Assembly (NCBI GenBank): GCA_016704145.1
Contig: JADJAS010000007.1
Span: 496,001-560,000, forward strand
Length of the DNA stretch: 64,000 nt
Direction: 5' to 3'
DNA from: Rhodocyclaceae bacterium
GTDB lineage: Bacteria; Pseudomonadota; Gammaproteobacteria; Burkholderiales; Rhodocyclaceae
A program made the translations under genes and the position numbers. Below are positions 8,552-18,074 of the stretch, piece by piece. How positions within the stretch are numbered: the stretch's first letter is position 1; the number at the start of each line of letters is the position of its first letter. The notes under the pieces were generated by a model. It did not search any database. It saw only the letters and a list, made by a program, of their open reading frames with translations, and was not told where the DNA came from.

Positions 8552-9811
8552 CTAGGCCTTGGGCCGCGCCACCACGGCCCGATTGCGGCCACCCTCCTTG
8601 GCGCGATACATCGCGGCGTCGGCGGCCCGCACCAACTCCTGCGCCGAGACATCGGACGCGCGGCGCAACACGATGCCGATGCTGACCCCGATCCGGTGCT
8701 CATGGCCGTCGACGATGACGGGGTCCGACAGCTCGGCGACCAGGCGATTGGCGATGGTGAACGCCCGGCGCTCCTCGTCTATCCCCGCCAGCAGCACGAC
8801 GAACTCGTCGCCACCGAAGCGGCCGACCACGTCGGTGCCGGCCAGGGCGCGGCGCAGCCGTTCGGCGGCGACCCGCAGCACCTCGTCGCCGGTGCCGTGG
8901 CCGTGGCCGTCATTGACCTTCTTGAAGCCGTCGAGATCGAGGAACAGCAGGGCGAAAGGCGCCGGCGTGGCCAGCCAGGCCTCCATGGTTTGCCAGAGAC
9001 TGGCGCGATTGACCAGCCCGGTCAGCGCGTCGTGCCAGGCAAGATGCTCGATGCGCGCCTGCATCGCCTCTTCCTGGGTGAGATCGCGCACCAGGCCGAT
9101 GAAGTTCTCGCCTTCCGGGGTCAGCACCTCGGTGACGCCGAGATACATCGGGAAGACTTCGCCATTCCGGCGCTGCCCGAGCACCCGCCGGGCCTTGCCG
9201 ACGATGCGTGCCTCGCGCGTCGTGAAATATCTCGCCAGGTACTGGTCGTGCTCGTGACGGAAGGGCGGCGGCATCAGCATGCTGACGTTACGGCCGATCA
9301 CCTCGCGCGCCGGATAGCCGAACATGCTCTCGGCGGCCCGATTGAACTTGATGACCAGGCCGGCGCGGTCGATGACGATGATGCCTTCGATGATGTTGTC
9401 GATGATGCTGTCCAGCGACTTCTGGATGGCGGCGATGCGCTGCATCGAACGCATGCGCGCATCGAGGACATTCGGCGAAACCGGCTTGGTCAGATAATCG
9501 TCGGCGCCGGCCTCGATGCCGGCGACCAGGTCTTCGTCCGCGTCCAGGCTGGTGGTCATCATCACCGGCACCCAGCGATCCGCGGGCAGCACCTTGATCC
9601 GGCGCGTCGCCTCGATGCCGCCGATGCCCGGCATAACGATGTCCATGAGCACCATGTCCGGTGTTTCCCGCTCGAAGGCGGCTACCGCTTCCTCGCCGGA
9701 GCTGACGTGGGTGACGCGATGACCCGCCCGCTCCAGTGCCGCCTGCACCGGCAAGGCAATCGACCGCGTATCCTCGGCCAACAGCACGTGAAGCTTTCCG
9801 AGTTGCGTCAT
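8552..9811 (-). CDS. response regulator with REC, PAS and GGDEF domains
   Basis: 419 residues. REC domain about 8-125 with phospho-acceptor D57 (VLMDIVMPG) and the conserved lysine K109 (LTKP). PAS domain about 131-245 with FNRAAESMFGYP. GGDEF domain from DALTGLVNRASL (261), with DLDGFKKVND and active-site GGDEF at 333-337. The inhibitory RxxD site is absent: the position of its arginine is an alanine before G-T-D. The protein is probably a phosphorylation-controlled diguanylate cyclase without product inhibition. No histidine kinase lies next to it. It is convergent with the ParA gene, 13 bases away. Confidence 0.9.
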   Translation of the reverse strand: MTQLGKLHVLLAEDTRSIALPVQAALERAGHRVTHVSSGEEAVAAFERETPDMVLMDIVMPGIGGIEATRRIKVLPADRWVPVMMTTSLDADEDLVAGIEAGADDYLTKPVSPNVLDARMRSMQRIAAIQKSLDSIIDNIIEGIIVIDRAGLVIKFNRAAESMFGYPAREVIGRNVSMLMPPPFRHEHDQYLARYFTTREARIVGKARRVLGQRRNGEVFPMYLGVTEVLTPEGENFIGLVRDLTQEEAMQARIEHLAWHDALTGLVNRASLWQTMEAWLATPAPFALLFLDLDGFKKVNDGHGHGTGDEVLRVAAERLRRALAGTDVVGRFGGDEFVVLLAGIDEERRAFTIANRLVAELSDPVIVDGHEHRIGVSIGIVLRRASDVSAQELVRAADAAMYRAKEGGRNRAVVARPKA

Positions 9812-9867
9812 CCGCTCTCCCCAAGGACCGGAACCAAACGAGCCGCGATTTTGCCTCGACTGGGCTT

Positions 9868-10650
9868 TCAGGCGAGGAGAAATTCGAGTAATGAGCTGTT
9901 AAAGCTATCTTTTTGCTCGATATTGCACAAATGTGCCGCCGATTCGATCACTTTCAAACGGGCACCCGGAAGATGGTCGGCAATCCGCCGGCCCATGGCC
10001 GGCGGCATGCCGGCGTCGTCGGCGCCGGCGATGACCAGCGCCGGGCAACGCAGTTGCGCCAGTCTGGCCGTGGTGTCCATGAGCGGAATGGCCTGCCCGC
10101 AACCGATGTAGCCGGCTGCCGGCGTCGCCGCGATCATGGCGCCGACACGCGCCATCACCTCCGGCCGCGCCGCCCGATAAGGCGCGGTAAACCAGCGCTC
10201 CAGCGTCGGCGCCACCAGCGGCGCCATGCCGCCGGTCCGCACCGCCGCGATGCGCTCCGCCCAAAGCGCCCGCGCCTCGGGGCCATAAGCGCTGGTGGTG
10301 CTGACCAACACCAGCCTGTCGATCTTCTCGGGCGCGGCCAGCGCCACGTGCTGGGCGATCATACCGCCCAGCGAAATGCCGCAAAAGTGCGCGCGCCCGA
10401 TGCCCAGTCGCTCCATTAACCAGAGCACGTCGGCGGTCAACCAGGCAAAGTCGTAGGCGCCGTCTGGCGCGCTGGTGCCGCCGTGGCCGCGCGTATCGAA
10501 GCGCAACACCCGGAAATGCGGCGTCAGCGCCGCCATCTGGTCGTCCCACATCGACAGGTCGGTGGCCAGCGAATGCGAAAGGATCAGCCAGGGACCGCTG
10601 CCCTGAACGTCGTGGCGGATATCGATGCCGTTGGCGCGTATCGTCGTCAT
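9868..10650 (-). CDS. pcaD: 3-oxoadipate enol-lactonase-like alpha/beta hydrolase
   Basis: 260 residues. The alpha/beta-hydrolase fold shows the oxyanion region LSHSLATDLSMWD, the nucleophile elbow GISLGGM, a late aspartate in IAGADDAGMPP and the catalytic histidine in SAAHLCNIE. The length and the phrase SHSLATDLSMWDDQ fit PcaD, which hydrolyses 3-oxoadipate enol-lactone in the beta-ketoadipate pathway. No other pca gene is in the window, so substrate is inferred from family resemblance only. The start overlaps the uvrD stop (ATGA), an unexpected partner for a catabolic enzyme. Confidence 0.8.
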   Translation of the reverse strand: MTTIRANGIDIRHDVQGSGPWLILSHSLATDLSMWDDQMAALTPHFRVLRFDTRGHGGTSAPDGAYDFAWLTADVLWLMERLGIGRAHFCGISLGGMIAQHVALAAPEKIDRLVLVSTTSAYGPEARALWAERIAAVRTGGMAPLVAPTLERWFTAPYRAARPEVMARVGAMIAATPAAGYIGCGQAIPLMDTTARLAQLRCPALVIAGADDAGMPPAMGRRIADHLPGARLKVIESAAHLCNIEQKDSFNSSLLEFLLA

Positions 10651-12797
10651 GCGGCCTCCAGTTTGGCGACGGACAGGGCCAGCCATTTCATGCCGGCGCC
10701 GCCGAAATTGATCTGGGCGCGGGCATCCGCGCCACCGCCCTCGAGGTTGACGATGACGCCCTCGCCGAACCTGGCGTGGCGTACACCCTGGCCGATGCGC
10801 CAACCGCCGTCGGCGGCGCGTGGCGCATGGCTCGCGCGCTGTTCCTGAACGGAAGTCAGCCGTGGTGGCACGCCGCCGGGCTTCGCCATCTTCGGCGTCA
10901 GCCACTTGATCAGGCCGGCGGGTACTTCCTCGATGAAACGCGAGGGCAGGTTGTAACGCGTCTGGCCGTGCAGCATGCGCGTCTGCGCGTGCGAAAGATA
11001 GAGTCGCTGTCGCGCCCGCGTCACCGCGACGTACATCAGGCGGCGCTCTTCTTCGAGCCCCTTCGGCTCGACCAGCGAGTTCTCGTGCGGAAACAGCCCC
11101 TCTTCCAGTCCCGAGAGGAAAACGATGTTGAACTCGAGACCCTTGGCCGAATGCGTGGTCATGAGTTGCAGGGCGTCGTCGCCCTCGCCGGCCTGATGCT
11201 CGCCGGCCTCCAGCGCGGCATGGGCGAGAAAGGCGATCAGATCGGCGGACAACTCTCCTTCCGCGCCGGCCACACCTTCCTCGGCGACGAAGCTGGCCGC
11301 GGCATTGACCAGTTCGTCGAGGTTGGCGAGGCGATCCTGGCCTTCCTTCTCGGCCTGATAATGGGTGCGCAGGCCGGAGAGTTCGATGACATGATCGACC
11401 AGCTCCGGCAGCGGCAGGTGCGCGACTTCCTTCATCTTTGCGATGAGCGTGGTAAATCCGGCCGCCTTGCCGCCCGCTTGCATGGCGGCAGCGAACAGGC
11501 TGCTGCCCGCGGCCCTCGCGGCATCCTGCAGTTGTTCGATGCTGCGCGCACCGATGCCGCGCGTCGGAAAATTCACCACGCGGGCGAACGAGGTATCGTC
11601 GTCGGGATTGGCGATCAACCGCAGGTAGGCGAGCGCGTGCTTGATCTCCTGCCGCTCGAAGAAACGCAGGCCGCCATAGACGCGATAAGGCAGTCCGGCG
11701 GAGAACAGCGCGTGTTCGAGCACCCGCGACTGCGCGTTGGAGCGGTAGAGCAGCGCAATCTCGCTGCGGGCATGGCCGTCGCGCGCCAGCGCCCTGATCT
11801 CCTCGACGATCCAGCGCGCCTCGTCGAGGTCCGAATAGGCCTCGAAGACGCGGATCGGCTCGCCGGCGCCGGCCTCGGTCCACAGGTTCTTGCCCAGGCG
11901 GTGCTCGTTGTGCTTGATGATGGCGTTGGCGGCATCGAGGATATTGCCGTGCGAGCGGTAGTTCTGTTCCAGGCGGATGACGTTCTTGACCTTGAATTCG
12001 CGCTCGAAGTCGCGCATGTTGCCGACCTCGGCGCCGCGGAAGGCGTAGATGCTCTGATCATCGTCGCCGACACAGAACAGGCAGCCCTCCTGCCCCGCCA
12101 GCAGCTTCAGCCACTTGTACTGGAGCACATTGGTATCCTGAAACTCGTCCACCAGGATATGGCGGAAACGCTCCTGGTAGTGGCGGCGCAGCGCCTCGTT
12201 GCGCGCCAGCAATTCGTAGCTGCGCAACAGCAACTCGGCGAAATCGACCACGCCCTCCTTGTTGCATTGCGCCTCGTAGGCATCATAGAGCTCGACGCGC
12301 TTCTTCGTATAGCCATCCCATGCTTCGACCGCACTCGGCCGCAGGCCCTGCTCCTTCTGCGCGTTGATGAAGTGCTGGAGTTCGCGCGGCGGATATTTCT
12401 CGTCGTCGACGTTCAGCGATTTCAGCAGGCGCTTGATGGCGGACAATTGGTCGGCCGAATCGAGGATCTGGAACAGCTGCGGCAGCCCGGCATCGCGATG
12501 GTGGGCGCGCAGCAAGCGGTTGCACAAGCCGTGGAAGGTACCGATCCACATGCCGCGCGCGTTGATCGGCAACATGGCCGTCAGCCGCGCCAGCATTTCC
12601 TTGGCCGCCTTGTTGGTAAAAGTGACGGCAAGAACCTGCTGCGGCGTCATTTGATTGGTCGCAATCAGCCAGGCGATACGCGTGGTCAGCACCCGCGTCT
12701 TGCCCGAGCCCGCCCCGGCGAGGATCAGCGCATGCTGGCGCGGCAGCGTGACAGCGGCAAGCTGGGGCTCATTGAGGCCGAGAAGGAGCGAGGACAT
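10647..12797 (-). CDS. uvrD: UvrD/Rep-family ATP-dependent DNA helicase
   Basis: SF1A 3'-5' helicase, 716 residues, for excision and mismatch repair or replication restart. Motif I GAGSGKT (about 28), Ia TFTNKAAKEM, II VDEFQDTN, III GDDDQSIYAFRGA, IV EQNYRSHGNIL, V MTTHSAKGLEF and VI YVAVTRARQRLYL are all intact. The C-terminal tail ends in a Tudor-like segment (FGEGVIVNLEGG, then INFGGAGMKWL), the part of UvrD/PcrA that contacts RNA polymerase. The open frame continues upstream through leuS, but the first homologous residues follow the ATG at 12797. It is divergent from leuS with a 51-base gap. Confidence 0.95.
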   Translation of the reverse strand: MSSLLLGLNEPQLAAVTLPRQHALILAGAGSGKTRVLTTRIAWLIATNQMTPQQVLAVTFTNKAAKEMLARLTAMLPINARGMWIGTFHGLCNRLLRAHHRDAGLPQLFQILDSADQLSAIKRLLKSLNVDDEKYPPRELQHFINAQKEQGLRPSAVEAWDGYTKKRVELYDAYEAQCNKEGVVDFAELLLRSYELLARNEALRRHYQERFRHILVDEFQDTNVLQYKWLKLLAGQEGCLFCVGDDDQSIYAFRGAEVGNMRDFEREFKVKNVIRLEQNYRSHGNILDAANAIIKHNEHRLGKNLWTEAGAGEPIRVFEAYSDLDEARWIVEEIRALARDGHARSEIALLYRSNAQSRVLEHALFSAGLPYRVYGGLRFFERQEIKHALAYLRLIANPDDDTSFARVVNFPTRGIGARSIEQLQDAARAAGSSLFAAAMQAGGKAAGFTTLIAKMKEVAHLPLPELVDHVIELSGLRTHYQAEKEGQDRLANLDELVNAAASFVAEEGVAGAEGELSADLIAFLAHAALEAGEHQAGEGDDALQLMTTHSAKGLEFNIVFLSGLEEGLFPHENSLVEPKGLEEERRLMYVAVTRARQRLYLSHAQTRMLHGQTRYNLPSRFIEEVPAGLIKWLTPKMAKPGGVPPRLTSVQEQRASHAPRAADGGWRIGQGVRHARFGEGVIVNLEGGGADARAQINFGGAGMKWLALSVAKLEAA
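10852..10876 (+). repeat. dispersed 25-bp repeat, copy 4
   Basis: Inside uvrD, opposite to the gene; 22 of 25 positions match. The gene reads it as GVPPRLTS in the linker before the C-terminal domain. Confidence 0.75.
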
Positions 12798-12806
12798 GGC
12801 ACGGCG

Positions 12807-12814
12807 ATTATAAT
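12807..12814. promoter_or_regulatory. AT-rich -10-like site shared by uvrD and leuS
   Basis: ATTATAAT in the 51-base divergent gap holds a TATAAT on each strand (12809-12814 plus; 12807-12812 minus). Neither direction has a clear -35, and the uvrD -10 would be only about 10 bases from its ATG. Confidence 0.35.
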
Positions 12815-12848
12815 TGCAGCCAATTTCCGTTCTCGCCGGCACGCCCCC

Positions 12849-15425
12849 ATGCAGGAAAAATACCAACCGAGCGCCATCGAGCAAGCCGCCCAGGCTCATT
12901 GGCAATCCCGGCAGTCGTTTTGCGCCGTCGAGGAGGCGGGCAAGCCCAAGTATTACTGCCTGTCGATGTTCCCCTATCCGTCGGGCAAGTTGCACATGGG
13001 GCATGTGCGCAACTACACCATCGGCGACGTACTGACCCGCCACTACAAGATGCGCGGCTACAACGTCATGCAGCCGATGGGCTGGGACGCCTTCGGCCTG
13101 CCGGCCGAGAATGCGGCGATCCAGAACAAGGTGCCGCCGGCCCAGTGGACCTACGACAACATCGCCTACATGAAGCAGCAGCTGCAGTCGCTGGGCTTTG
13201 CCATCGACTGGCAGCGCGAACTGGCGACCTGCCGCCCCGAGTACTACCGCTGGAACCAGTGGCTGTTCCTGCACATGCTGGAAAAGGGCATCGCCTACAA
13301 AAAGACCCAGGTGGTGAACTGGGACCCGGTCGACCAGACCGTGCTGGCCAACGAGCAGGTGATCGACGGCCGCGGCTGGCGTACCGGCGCGGTGGTGGAA
13401 AAGCGCGAGATCCCCGGCTACTACCTCGGCATCACGCAATACGCCGACGAATTGCTCTCGGCCCTCGACGGGCTGCCCGGCTGGCCGGAGCGGGTGAAGA
13501 CCATGCAGACCAACTGGATCGGCAAGAGCTACGGCGTGCGCTTTGCCTTCCCGTATGAACTGGACGGTAAGCAGGACCTGCTCTGGGTATTCACGACGCG
13601 CGCCGACACCATCATGGGCGTCACCTTCTGTGCCGTCGCCGCCGAGCATCCGCTCGCCACGTATGCAGCAAATGCGGCCACCCGCGACAACAAACCCGAA
13701 CTTGCCGCCTTCATCGAGGAATGCAAGCAGGGCTCGGTGATGGAAGCGGACGTCGCCACCATGGAAAAGAAGGGCATGCCGACCGGCATTTTCGTCGCGC
13801 ATCCGCTGACCGGCGCCAGGGTCGAAGTCTGGGTCGGCAACTACGTGTTGATGAGCTATGGCGAAGGCGCGGTGATGGCCGTGCCGGCCCACGACGAGCG
13901 CGACTTCGCCTTCGCGAAGAAGTATGGCCTCGCCATCAGGCAAGTGATCGACGTGCCGGGCAAGAACTACTCGCTCGATGCCTGGCAGGAGTGGTACGCC
14001 GACAAACAGAATGGCGTCTGCGTCAATTCGGGTCGGTACGATGGCCTCGACTACCAGCAGGCCATCGACGCCATCGCCGCCGACCTGAAGGCGAAGAAGC
14101 TCGGCGACACCCAGGTGCAATGGCGGCTGCGCGACTGGGGCATTTCCAGGCAAAGGTATTGGGGCTGCCCGATCCCGCTGATCCATTGCGACACTTGCGG
14201 CACCGTGCCGGTGCCCGACGACCAGTTGCCCGTGGTGCTGCCCGAAGACTGCGTGCCGGACGGCTCCGGCAATCCGCTCTTGAAGCGTCCCGACTTCCTG
14301 AATTGCGCCTGCCCGAAATGCGGCAAGCCCGCCCGGCGCGAGACCGACACCATGGACACTTTTGTCGATTCGTCCTGGTACTACGCACGCTACTGTTCGA
14401 ACGACGCCACGACCATGCTCGACGACCGCGCCGCTTACTGGATGCCGGTTGACCAGTACATCGGCGGCATCGAGCACGCCATCCTGCACCTGCTCTACTC
14501 GCGCTTCTGGACCAAGGTGATGCGCGACCTCGGCGTCATGAAGACCGACGCCCTGGCCGAACCCTTCGCCAACCTGCTGACGCAGGGCATGGTGCTCAAC
14601 CACATTTTCAGCCGCCGCACCGACAAGGGCGGCATCGAGTACTTCGCCCCGGAGGAAGTCGAACTGGTGCGCGACGAGGGTGGCCACGTCACCGGCGCGA
14701 CGCTCAAGGCCGACGGCAGTGCCATCGATTACCAGGGCATCGGCACCATGTCCAAGTCGAAGCGCAACGGCGTCGACCCGCAGGCGCTGATCGAGCAATA
14801 CGGCGCCGATACCGCGCGCTTCTTCATGATGTTCGCCTCGCCGCCCGAGCAGACCCTCGAATGGTCGGACTCCGGCGTCGAGGGCGCCTTCCGCTTCCTC
14901 AAGCGGCTGTGGGCATTCGGTGTTGCGCTCAAGTCGCGCGCCTCGGACAAGGAGGCCTCATCGCTGCGCCGCGAGATTCATCTTCTGCTCAAGCAGGCCA
15001 ATTACGACCTCGGCAAGATGCAGTTCAACACCGTCGCCTCGGCGGCAATGAAGATGCTCAACGCGCTGGAAAAATCGGCTGGCGACCAAAATGAGCGCGA
15101 AGGCTTTTCGATCCTGCTGCGACTGCTGTCGCCGATCACGCCGCATGTCTGCCACGCGCTCTGGCGCGAACTGGGCTATGGCGAGGATATCCTCGCCGCG
15201 CCCTGGCCGGAGCCGCTCGATGAGGCGCTGGTACGGGACGAGATCGAGCTGGTCTTGCAGGTGAATGGCAAGACGCGCGGCAGCGTGCGCGTGCCGGCCG
15301 GCGCCGACAAGGCGGCCATCGAGGCGGAGGCCTCCGCCAGCGAGGCGGCGCGCAAGTTCATGGAAGGCAAGCCGGCGAAGAAAGTCGTCGTCGTGCCGGG
15401 CCGCCTGGTCAATATCGTGGTCTGA
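12849..15425 (+). CDS. leuS: leucyl-tRNA synthetase
   Basis: Class I aminoacyl-tRNA synthetase charging tRNA-Leu. 858 residues, the bacterial norm. The HIGH motif is HMGH within PYPSGKLHMGHVRN (about 49), KMSKS is MSKSKRNG (about 635), and the CP1 editing domain lies between (about 225-420, with TTRADTIMGVTF). A C-terminal anticodon-binding domain follows. The open frame extends far upstream, but homology begins at the ATG at 12849 (MQEKYQPS). It heads the leuS-lptE-holA-proA unit, with 4-base gaps or overlaps. Confidence 0.97.
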   Translation: MQEKYQPSAIEQAAQAHWQSRQSFCAVEEAGKPKYYCLSMFPYPSGKLHMGHVRNYTIGDVLTRHYKMRGYNVMQPMGWDAFGLPAENAAIQNKVPPAQWTYDNIAYMKQQLQSLGFAIDWQRELATCRPEYYRWNQWLFLHMLEKGIAYKKTQVVNWDPVDQTVLANEQVIDGRGWRTGAVVEKREIPGYYLGITQYADELLSALDGLPGWPERVKTMQTNWIGKSYGVRFAFPYELDGKQDLLWVFTTRADTIMGVTFCAVAAEHPLATYAANAATRDNKPELAAFIEECKQGSVMEADVATMEKKGMPTGIFVAHPLTGARVEVWVGNYVLMSYGEGAVMAVPAHDERDFAFAKKYGLAIRQVIDVPGKNYSLDAWQEWYADKQNGVCVNSGRYDGLDYQQAIDAIAADLKAKKLGDTQVQWRLRDWGISRQRYWGCPIPLIHCDTCGTVPVPDDQLPVVLPEDCVPDGSGNPLLKRPDFLNCACPKCGKPARRETDTMDTFVDSSWYYARYCSNDATTMLDDRAAYWMPVDQYIGGIEHAILHLLYSRFWTKVMRDLGVMKTDALAEPFANLLTQGMVLNHIFSRRTDKGGIEYFAPEEVELVRDEGGHVTGATLKADGSAIDYQGIGTMSKSKRNGVDPQALIEQYGADTARFFMMFASPPEQTLEWSDSGVEGAFRFLKRLWAFGVALKSRASDKEASSLRREIHLLLKQANYDLGKMQFNTVASAAMKMLNALEKSAGDQNEREGFSILLRLLSPITPHVCHALWRELGYGEDILAAPWPEPLDEALVRDEIELVLQVNGKTRGSVRVPAGADKAAIEAEASASEAARKFMEGKPAKKVVVVPGRLVNIVV

Positions 15426-15429
15426 CGCC

Positions 15430-15921
15430 ATGCGCATCCTGCTCGCCTGCCTGACGCTCCTGCTCTCGGCCTGCGGTTTCCAGCTGCGCGGCAGCCATGC
15501 GCTGCCCTTCGAAACGCTCCACATCGCCCAGCCGGAGTCGAGCGAACTGCGCGCCGTGATCAAGCGCAACATCGAGGCCTCGACGAGCACGCGCGTCGTC
15601 GCCACCGCCGCCGAGGCGCAGGCCACGCTGATCGTTCTGGGCGACCTGTCGCAAAAGAAAATTATGTCGCTCAACTCGGCCGGTCGCGTGCGTGAATACC
15701 AGCTCGAGCGCACGTTCGTGTTCATGGTCGCCAACGCCGCGGGACAGCAGTTCGTGCCGCAAAGCACGATCCGCATCACCCGGGAAATGACCTTCGACGA
15801 CGCCGCCGTGTTGTCCAAGCAGGCCGAGGAAACCCTGCTGTGGCGCGACATCCAGAACGACATGGTGCAGCAGTTGATGCGGCGGCTGGCCGCCGCCAAG
15901 CCGAAGCCGGCGGACAGCTAG
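15430..15921 (+). CDS. lptE: LPS-assembly lipoprotein LptE
   Basis: 163 residues. Signal peptide with lipobox LLSAC (Cys at about 15), then GFQLRGSHALPFETL, the usual LptE opening. LptE is the outer-membrane lipoprotein that plugs LptD and helps insert lipopolysaccharide. It sits between leuS and holA, the conserved arrangement in beta- and gammaproteobacteria. Four bases separate it from leuS. Confidence 0.93.
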   Translation: MRILLACLTLLLSACGFQLRGSHALPFETLHIAQPESSELRAVIKRNIEASTSTRVVATAAEAQATLIVLGDLSQKKIMSLNSAGRVREYQLERTFVFMVANAAGQQFVPQSTIRITREMTFDDAAVLSKQAEETLLWRDIQNDMVQQLMRRLAAAKPKPADS

Positions 15922-15924
15922 GCC

Positions 15925-16809
15925 ATGCAGTTGCGCCCCGAGCAGCTATCGGCGCATCTCGAACGCCAGCTGGCGCCGCTCTACGTCGTGCATGGCGACG
16001 GCCTGCTGGCCATCGAGGCGGCCGACCTCATCCGCGCCGCCGCCCGCGCCAAGGGTTTCGCCGAGCGCGAAGTCCTGATGGTGACCCCGAGCTTCAAGTG
16101 GGACGAGCTTTTTCTCGCCGCCGGCAATCTCTCGCTGTTCGGTGGCGACAAGCTCATCGACCTGCGCATTCCTTCCGGAAAACCCGGTCGCGACGGCGGC
16201 GAGGCGCTGGGCCGCTACTGCGCGCAATTGCCCGCCGGCATCGTGACGCTGGTCTCGCTGCCCGAACTCGACTGGCAGGCGAAGAAGGCGGCGTGGTTCG
16301 TCAAGCTGGCCAATGCCGGGATCGTCGTCGAATGCGCGGCGCCGGACGTGACGCAGCTGCCCGGCTGGATCGCGGCGCGTCTGCGGCGCCAGAACCAGAC
16401 GGCGCCGCGCCAGGCGCTGGAGTTCATCGCCACTCACGTCGAAGGGAACCTGCTGGCCGCGCACCAGGAAATCCAGAAGCTGGCGCTGCTTTATCCCGAG
16501 GGTGAAGTCTCGCTCAAGGATATCGAGGCCGCCGTGCTCAATGTCGCCCGCTACGACATCGACGCGCTGCGCGACGCCCTGCGCAACCGCGATGTCGCCC
16601 GCTGCGCCCGCACGCTCGACGGCCTCAAGGCCGAGGGTGCCGCCCTGCCGCTGGTGCTCTGGGCGCTGGCCAACGAAGCCCGGCAACGCGCCGCGCGGGC
16701 TGCCCTCTTGCACGCGGCGCGGATTGATCGCATGATCAAGGGCGTGGCGAAGGGCGACGTCTGGGACGAATTCCTGCAACTCGCCCTGCGCTTGACGAGG
16801 ACGGCATGA
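15925..16809 (+). CDS. holA: DNA polymerase III subunit delta
   Basis: 294 residues. Clamp-loader delta subunit that opens the beta sliding clamp. Characteristic features are the N-terminal LYVVHGDGLLAIEAADLIR, the clamp-contacting region SFKWDELFLAAGNLSLFGG and the middle ARYDIDALRDA. The usual HolA length is 330-345, so this one is somewhat short at the C-terminus, ending LRLTRTA, and its stop overlaps the proA start (ATGA). I see no frameshift; the shorter collar domain may be real or the end may be eroded. Confidence 0.88.
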   Translation: MQLRPEQLSAHLERQLAPLYVVHGDGLLAIEAADLIRAAARAKGFAEREVLMVTPSFKWDELFLAAGNLSLFGGDKLIDLRIPSGKPGRDGGEALGRYCAQLPAGIVTLVSLPELDWQAKKAAWFVKLANAGIVVECAAPDVTQLPGWIAARLRRQNQTAPRQALEFIATHVEGNLLAAHQEIQKLALLYPEGEVSLKDIEAAVLNVARYDIDALRDALRNRDVARCARTLDGLKAEGAALPLVLWALANEARQRAARAALLHAARIDRMIKGVAKGDVWDEFLQLALRLTRTA

Positions 16810-18074
16810 TGGACAAATTGAACGTAAGAGACTACATGACCGGCGTCGGCCGGGCCGCCCGCGCCGCATCGCGGCAGATGGCCAAGGCCTCGACCGCCGC
16901 CAAGAACACCGCGCTGCTGGCGATGGCGAAGGCCATCCGCGAAAGTCAGGCGCGGCTGCTCGCCGCCAATGCCGAGGATGTCGCCGAGGCGAAGGCCAAC
17001 GGCCTTGACGCCGCCATGGTCGACCGCCTGATGCTGACCGCCAAGGGCATCGAAACCATGGCGCAGGGGCTGGAGCAGGTGGCCCAGCTTGCCGATCCGG
17101 TCGGCGAGATCAGCGACATGAAGCGCCGCCCGACCGGCATCCAGGTCGGCAAGATGCGCGTGCCGCTCGGCGTGGTCGGCATCATCTACGAAGCGCGGCC
17201 GAACGTCACCGCCGACGCGGCGGCGCTGTGCCTGAAGTCGGGCAACGCGGCAATCCTGCGCGGCGGCAAGGAAGCCATTCGCTGCAACCAGGCCATCGCC
17301 GCCTGCGTGCGCGCCGGGCTCGCCGCCGCCAGTCTGCCCGAAACCGCCGTGCAGGTGCTCGAGACCACCGATCGCGAAGCGGTCGGCCACCTCGTCGCCA
17401 TGCCGGAGTATGTCGATGTGATCGTGCCGCGCGGCGGCAAGGGCCTGATCGAGCGGATTTCGAAGGATGCCCGCGTACCGGTGATCAAGCACCTCGACGG
17501 CAATTGCCATGTCTACATCGACGAGTTCGCCGACCCGACCAAGGCGCTGAATATCCTCGACAACGCCAAGACGCAGCGGCTGGGCACCTGCAACACCGCA
17601 GAGTCAGTCGTGGTGGCACGCCGCGTCGCCGCTACTCAGCTGCCGGCGCTGGCGCAGATGCTGATCGCCAGAGGCGTCGAGATTCGCGGCTGCGCCGAAA
17701 CGCTGGCGCTGGTGCCGCAAGCGAAGCCCGCGACCGAAGAGGACTACCACACCGAGTATCTCGCCGCGATCATCTCCTGCAAGGTCGTCGCCGACGTCGG
17801 CGAAGCCATCGAGCACATCAACAAATACTCGTCGGCGCACACGGAAGCCATCGTCACCGAGAACTACACCCACGCCATGCGCTTCCTGCGCGAAGTCGAT
17901 TCCAGCTCGGTGATGGTCAATGCCTCGACGCGCTTCGCCGACGGCTTCGAATACGGCCTCGGCGCCGAGATCGGTATTTCCACCGACAAGTTCCACGCGC
18001 GCGGCCCGGTCGGCCTCGAAGGCCTGACCTCGCAGAAGTGGATCGTGCTCGGCGACGGCGAGGTGCGCGGCTAG
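16806..18074 (+). CDS. proA: gamma-glutamyl phosphate reductase
   Basis: Second step of proline synthesis: reduces glutamyl-5-phosphate to the semialdehyde with NADPH. 422 residues, typical. The catalytic cysteine is in RLGTCNTAES; nucleotide and substrate motifs include VPLGVVGIIYEARPNVTADAA, IPRGG-like VPRGGKGLIE and HLDGNCHVYID. The C-terminus has ASTRFADGFEYGLGAEIGIST. It is the last gene of the leuS unit and ends convergent with res, overlapping by four bases. It contains two copies of the dispersed repeat. Confidence 0.96.
   Translation: MMDKLNVRDYMTGVGRAARAASRQMAKASTAAKNTALLAMAKAIRESQARLLAANAEDVAEAKANGLDAAMVDRLMLTAKGIETMAQGLEQVAQLADPVGEISDMKRRPTGIQVGKMRVPLGVVGIIYEARPNVTADAAALCLKSGNAAILRGGKEAIRCNQAIAACVRAGLAAASLPETAVQVLETTDREAVGHLVAMPEYVDVIVPRGGKGLIERISKDARVPVIKHLDGNCHVYIDEFADPTKALNILDNAKTQRLGTCNTAESVVVARRVAATQLPALAQMLIARGVEIRGCAETLALVPQAKPATEEDYHTEYLAAIISCKVVADVGEAIEHINKYSSAHTEAIVTENYTHAMRFLREVDSSSVMVNASTRFADGFEYGLGAEIGISTDKFHARGPVGLEGLTSQKWIVLGDGEVRG
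16942..16966 (+). repeat. dispersed 25-bp repeat, copy 5
   Basis: Inside proA, same strand; 20 of 25 positions match, with AAAGTCAG exact. Confidence 0.5.
17600..17624 (+). repeat. dispersed 25-bp repeat, copy 6
   Basis: Inside proA just after the catalytic cysteine codon; 21 of 25 positions match. It codes for ESVVVARR. This stretch is also conserved in the protein family, so part of the match may be forced by protein sequence. Confidence 0.55.

Noticed and set aside
10647..14798. A 1383-codon minus-strand open frame spanning uvrD and all of leuS's first part
   Set aside because: Only the part from the ATG at 12797 matches UvrD; the rest is antisense to leuS and open because of high GC.
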